Positions 3,388 through 6,654 of a stretch of DNA of 6,654 bases are shown one piece after another. Every line of letters begins with the position of its first letter. Position 1 is the stretch's first letter. The stretch comes from JAUZQZ01 sp036985955 (lineage in GTDB: Bacteria > Pseudomonadota > Zetaproteobacteria > Mariprofundales > Mariprofundaceae). The stretch is taken from contig BTQQ01000096.1 in assembly GCA_036985955.1 (NCBI GenBank), positions 1 to 6,654 of the forward strand, read 5' to 3'. The notes under the pieces were generated by a model. It did not search any database and was not told the origin of the DNA. It saw only the letters and a list, made by a program, of their open reading frames with translations. The position numbers and the translations under genes were made by a program.

Positions 3388-6072
3388 ATGGCGAAAATAC
3401 GCATCCTTGATCTGGCTAAGGAACTCAATATAGAAGTTTCCGAATTGCAGTCTGTTGCAGGCAATTGCGGCGTGGTGGTTAGTGGCCCCACGAATATGCT
3501 AACGGCAGAAGACCGTGAGAAAATATCCAAAGCGCTTCGTCAAGGTGGCCAAAAGACTGTATCCGCCAAACCCGGAAGCCGTACACTGAAGCTGAACAAG
3601 CCTCTTGTGGCGGGCCAGGGCAGGACTGGGTTCAAGACGGGCGGCAGAGGGCATACTGTTCAGGTTGAAGTCAGGCGTACGGCTCGGCGTACGGCAACCT
3701 CGGTCGCATCGCCACAGCGTTCCGGTACTACTTCCGGACCTGCTGAATCTCCGGCTCAGCGTGCTGCGAAAGCAGTTGAAGCCAAACAGGGAAGCTCTGT
3801 ACCCAGAGGATCAGGTACGGAAAGGGCGCCGACAACAAACAGGCCTCATGGCAGGCCACAGCCTTCGGGCAGGAAACCTATGACTGGTGGCGCTCGTACA
3901 GGTGGGCCACGCACGACCATTCGCCGTGGACCGACGCCAGCCCAGATTGCGGCAGCCAAGGCGCCGAGGTCATCTCTGAAGGACATTGAAGCAAGCATTA
4001 GAAACGAACGATCGGGACGCAGTAAACGCCCACAACAAGGCACAAAGCCCACTGTACCATCTACCAGAAGAGCACCTTCCGTTGCTGTTGCACCGGAAAT
4101 GCCGGGAGCACCGGGGGGGCAACGCCGTGGGCCACAGAGACCGCAGGGCATCTTTAAGCGGCGGCGTTTATCTCCGGCTGAGAAGGCTGCACGCCGCGCC
4201 TATGCGGAAAAGCGTCACGAGGTGTTGACGGAAGAAGAGGAAGAGCGGATGGCGCGTCTGGCCCGTGGGGGCCGCCGCAGAACCACCATTACCAAGGATG
4301 ATGCAGATTTCGTGGTGCGTGAAGTTGAAGTGCCTGAAACTATTATCGTATCTGAACTGGCGAGTCGCATGGCCATCAAGGGCGCGGATGTGGTCAAAAC
4401 CCTTTTCACCATGGGTGTTACCACGACCGTGAATGAAAGTGTCGATGCGGATACAGCCATATTGATTGTCGAAGAATTTGGCCACAAACCTAAACGGATT
4501 AATGAATCTGCCGTTGAAGATGTGCTGATTGATGCGACAGAGGATGATGAGTCCCTATTGCAGCCAAGGCCGCCAGTGGTGGTGGTGATGGGGCATGTTG
4601 ATCATGGCAAGACCTCAATTCTGGATGCGCTGCGCAAGGCCAACGTGGCTGAAGGCGAGGCCGGCGGCATCACCCAGCACATTGGCGCCTACATGGTGAA
4701 GGTGGAAAGCGGGGAGCGTGTTGTCTTCATCGATACCCCGGGGCACGAGGCATTCACCGGTTTACGTGCCCGTGGCGCCAAGCTGACCGATGTGGCCGTT
4801 TTGGTTGTTGCCGCTGATGATGGCGTCAAGCCGCAAACAGTGGAGGCGATTAATCATGCGCGTGCCGCCGGAGTACCCATCATCGTGGCCGTGAATAAAA
4901 TGGATAAGGAAGGCGCTGATCCGGAAATGGTTAAGCGTCAAATGGCCGAGCACGAGATTGTGCCCGAGGATTGGGGTGGCGATACGATGTTTGTCAATGT
5001 ATCGGCCAAGACTGGTGATGGGCTGGACGATTTACTTGAGATGCTGGCATTGCAAACCGAGGTTCTTGAATTGAAAGCCAATCCGGATCGGCGTGGCCGC
5101 GGCGTGGTGATTGAATCACGGCTGGATAAAGGCCGTGGTCCGGCAGCAACGGTGCTGGTACAAAATGGAACCTTTAAAGCAGGCGATATCGTCGTGGTTG
5201 GATTAGTTATGGGACGCATTCGTGCGATCGTGGATGAGAACGGAGTACAACACCGCACAGCAGGTCCATCCATTCCATTTGAATTGTTGGGGTTGGACTC
5301 GGTACCTGAAGCGGGACAGGAAATCGTCGTGGTTGAAAATGATCGTCAGGCACGTGAGATTATCAGTTACCGTAAGGATATGCAGCGGCAAACCAGCGCC
5401 AGTCAACAAAAGGCTGTCAGTATGGAAGATTTGTTTGCGGCAGCTCAAGGCGAAAACGCACAGGAAGTTAATGTACTGATCAAGGGTGATGTTACTGGCT
5501 CGGTTGAAGCCATGGCGGACTCCCTGGCCAAGGCCGGTACGGATGAAGTGCAGGTGAATGTTGTGCACCGGGCCATTGGTGGCATCACCGAATCGGATGT
5601 GATGCTGGCTTCGGCGTCGAATGCCATTATTATCGGTTTTAATGTTCGGCCTGAGACCAAGGCCAAGAAACTGGCTGAGGCCGAAGGCGTGGATGTGCGT
5701 TTCTACAAGGTCATCTACGATGCCATTGATGATATGAAGGCGGCGATGGCGGGTGTGTTAGCACCGGAAGAAAAAGAAAAAGTCATTGGCAGCGCCGAGG
5801 TGCGCGAGGTGTTCCAGACTCCGAAAGTCGGTGCCGTGGCCGGTTGCTATGTCAACGATGGTTTTGTTACCCGCGATGCCCACGTTCGCGTACTGCGTGA
5901 GAGCGTGTTGATTTATGACGGGAAACTGGCTTCACTGCGGCGTTTCAAAGATGATGTCAAAGAAGTAAAAAACGGGTATGAATGCGGTATCGGTGTCGAG
6001 AAGTTCAATGACATCAAGGCTGGGGACAGCTTCGAGTTTTACGTGATTGAGGAAGTTGCGGCCACGCTATAA
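3388..6072 (+). CDS. infB: translation initiation factor IF-2
   Basis: IF-2 is the GTPase that places formyl-Met-tRNA on the 30S subunit and promotes 50S joining. At 894 residues it matches the E. coli length (890). Domains in order: first IF2_N subdomain (1-51); a long Arg/Pro/Gly/Ala-rich disordered basic linker (about 52-290); second IF2_N subdomain (about 312-372); G domain (about 397-565); beta-barrel domain II (about 570-660); domain III (about 678-790); and tRNA-binding C2 domain (about 803-890) with GYECGIGV (863-870). All GTPase motifs are present: G1 GHVDHGKT (402-409), G2 Thr429 in GGIT, G3 DTPGH (449-453), G4 NKMD (503-506), G5 SAK (539-541). GGAG 10 bases before the ATG supports the start. 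It begins 7 bases after the ylxR fusion stop. The linker uses AGA/AGG arginine codons far more than the rest of the gene. Confidence 0.98.
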   Translation: MAKIRILDLAKELNIEVSELQSVAGNCGVVVSGPTNMLTAEDREKISKALRQGGQKTVSAKPGSRTLKLNKPLVAGQGRTGFKTGGRGHTVQVEVRRTARRTATSVASPQRSGTTSGPAESPAQRAAKAVEAKQGSSVPRGSGTERAPTTNRPHGRPQPSGRKPMTGGARTGGPRTTIRRGPTPAQIAAAKAPRSSLKDIEASIRNERSGRSKRPQQGTKPTVPSTRRAPSVAVAPEMPGAPGGQRRGPQRPQGIFKRRRLSPAEKAARRAYAEKRHEVLTEEEEERMARLARGGRRRTTITKDDADFVVREVEVPETIIVSELASRMAIKGADVVKTLFTMGVTTTVNESVDADTAILIVEEFGHKPKRINESAVEDVLIDATEDDESLLQPRPPVVVVMGHVDHGKTSILDALRKANVAEGEAGGITQHIGAYMVKVESGERVVFIDTPGHEAFTGLRARGAKLTDVAVLVVAADDGVKPQTVEAINHARAAGVPIIVAVNKMDKEGADPEMVKRQMAEHEIVPEDWGGDTMFVNVSAKTGDGLDDLLEMLALQTEVLELKANPDRRGRGVVIESRLDKGRGPAATVLVQNGTFKAGDIVVVGLVMGRIRAIVDENGVQHRTAGPSIPFELLGLDSVPEAGQEIVVVENDRQAREIISYRKDMQRQTSASQQKAVSMEDLFAAAQGENAQEVNVLIKGDVTGSVEAMADSLAKAGTDEVQVNVVHRAIGGITESDVMLASASNAIIIGFNVRPETKAKKLAEAEGVDVRFYKVIYDAIDDMKAAMAGVLAPEEKEKVIGSAEVREVFQTPKVGAVAGCYVNDGFVTRDAHVRVLRESVLIYDGKLASLRRFKDDVKEVKNGYECGIGVEKFNDIKAGDSFEFYVIEEVAATL
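3674..3695 (+). repeat. in-frame 12-base tandem repeat in the infB linker
   Basis: GGCGTACGGC occurs at 3674-3683 and 3686-3695, a 12-base period that encodes RRTA twice (residues 96-103). This is a small in-frame duplication in the disordered basic linker of IF-2, where length variation is tolerated. Confidence 0.6.
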
Positions 6073-6074
6073 CC

Positions 6075-6434
6075 ATGTCCAGATCGAATATAAGCCCCGC
6101 TCAGGCGCGTCTGCATACTGACATCAAACGGCTGCTTTCTACTCTGATGCAGCGCGATATTGCCGATCCGCGTTTGATTGGCACATGCATCACGCGTATT
6201 GAGCCTTCACATGGCGGCCAGTTCGTGCATGTATGGGTCCATAAATCCGGTGAATGCGATACGGATGTATGTATAGATCGCCTGAATCATCTTGCTTCTC
6301 ATTTTTCCCATGAATTACGCCGGGCCATGCCGAAACGACGCTTGCCAAAACTGCTGTTCTGCTGGGATAGATCGATAGAAGACGGCGGCGACATGATTCG
6401 ATTGCTGCATTCGCTGGAAGAGAAATCGGCATGA
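6075..6434 (+). CDS. rbfA: 30S ribosome-binding factor RbfA
   Basis: RbfA binds the 30S subunit late in assembly and helps 16S rRNA 5'-end processing and cold-shock growth. The 119-residue product has the normal length and single KH-like fold. The conserved DPRL (31-34) leads into the strand CITRIEPS (38-45), and the closing segment PKLLFCWDRSIEDGG (91-105) matches the family P-x-L-x-F-x-x-D-x-S pattern. The middle is unusually rich in His and Cys (H46, H52, H56, C61, C66, H72, H76, H79). The ATG lies 2 bases after the infB stop and I see no good ribosome binding site at proper spacing, so translation probably depends on coupling to infB. Its stop overlaps the next start as ATGA. The short, divergent sequence makes the call slightly less certain than for infB, but position and motifs agree. 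Confidence 0.9.
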   Translation: MSRSNISPAQARLHTDIKRLLSTLMQRDIADPRLIGTCITRIEPSHGGQFVHVWVHKSGECDTDVCIDRLNHLASHFSHELRRAMPKRRLPKLLFCWDRSIEDGGDMIRLLHSLEEKSA

Positions 6435-6654
6435 CGGATTGGGATCAAGCCTGTGAAGCGATTCGTGCGGCGCGCAGTATTGTGCTGACCACCCATTGCA
6501 GTCCCGATGGTGATGGTATTGGTTCCCAGCTTGCCTTGTACCACGCGCTTAAGGATACGGGCAAAAATATTTACATGCACAACCGCGATGGCGTTCCCCG
6601 CATCTATCATTTTTTACCGGGATCGGATGCCATCACTGAAGGTGAGAATTTTAC
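6431..6654 (+). CDS. nrnA: DHH family phosphoesterase, NrnA-like, N-terminal part, cut by the window edge
   Basis: Only the first 74 codons are present. The sequence matches the start of the DHH/DHHA1 phosphoesterase family: a first helix, the strand SIVLTTH (16-22), then motif I SPDGDGIGSQLAL (24-36) with metal-binding candidates H22, D26 and D28, followed by YHALKDTGK and a conserved FLPGSDAI segment (61-68). NrnA-type members degrade short RNAs (nanoRNA) and can remove the 3'-phosphate of pAp in the cytoplasm, using manganese. The DHH motif itself and the DHHA1 substrate domain lie outside the window, so the subfamily cannot be confirmed. The start codon overlaps the rbfA stop (ATGA), with GGAAG 10 bases upstream, showing tight coupling to the operon. 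In other genomes with this order truB follows. No defect is visible in the part present. Confidence 0.85.
   Translation, partial: MTDWDQACEAIRAARSIVLTTHCSPDGDGIGSQLALYHALKDTGKNIYMHNRDGVPRIYHFLPGSDAITEGENF

Noticed and set aside
3605..4228. Plus-strand alternative-frame ORFs (3605-3883, 3986-4228) inside the infB linker
   Set aside because: Shadows in a G/C-rich low-complexity region; the infB frame is open and conserved throughout.

Overview
The window is a conserved translation and transcription operon from a Gram-negative bacterium, probably a member of the Pseudomonadota. The evidence is a NusA with two C-terminal acidic-repeat (AR) domains and an 894-residue IF2 with both N-terminal subdomains. 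The lineage below phylum is uncertain. A YlxR domain fused to an L7Ae-like domain is what I associate with Alphaproteobacteria and their relatives. A DHH phosphoesterase directly after rbfA is more familiar from Bacillota and delta-type lineages. A deep-branching proteobacterium (a Zetaproteobacteria-like one, for instance) would fit both, but that is a guess.

Layout. Positions 1-473 (minus strand) hold the N-terminal 157 codons of a myo-inositol-1-phosphate synthase (Ino1) that runs off the left edge. Positions 474-786 are a divergent intergenic region with two short perfect dyads, a possible 39-codon ORF without a convincing ribosome binding site, and a good sigma70-like promoter (747-775). 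A compact hairpin plus T-run (787-818) follows and directly abuts the rimP ribosome binding site. From 832 to the right edge everything is on the plus strand with tiny gaps or overlaps: rimP (832-1314), nusA (1325-2791), a ylxR-L7Ae fusion (2784-3380), infB (3388-6072), rbfA (6075-6434), and the start of an NrnA-like DHH phosphoesterase (6431 to the edge).

How the genes work together. RimP and RbfA mature the 30S ribosomal subunit. IF2 delivers initiator tRNA and drives subunit joining. NusA controls pausing, termination and antitermination. The YlxR fusion is probably an RNA-binding accessory factor. The DHH protein probably degrades nanoRNA and/or pAp. In E. coli NusA controls its own operon, so the terminator-like hairpin in the rimP leader is the most interesting regulatory element here.

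The genes look intact and ordinary. I see no CRISPR array, mobile element, tRNA, rRNA or obviously foreign DNA, and no new multi-gene system. Points worth a second look are the rimP leader, the degenerate L7Ae half and cysteine pattern of the YlxR fusion, an Arg-to-Trp change in the RimP signature, the codon-usage shift in the infB linker, and the small ORF in the divergent region.
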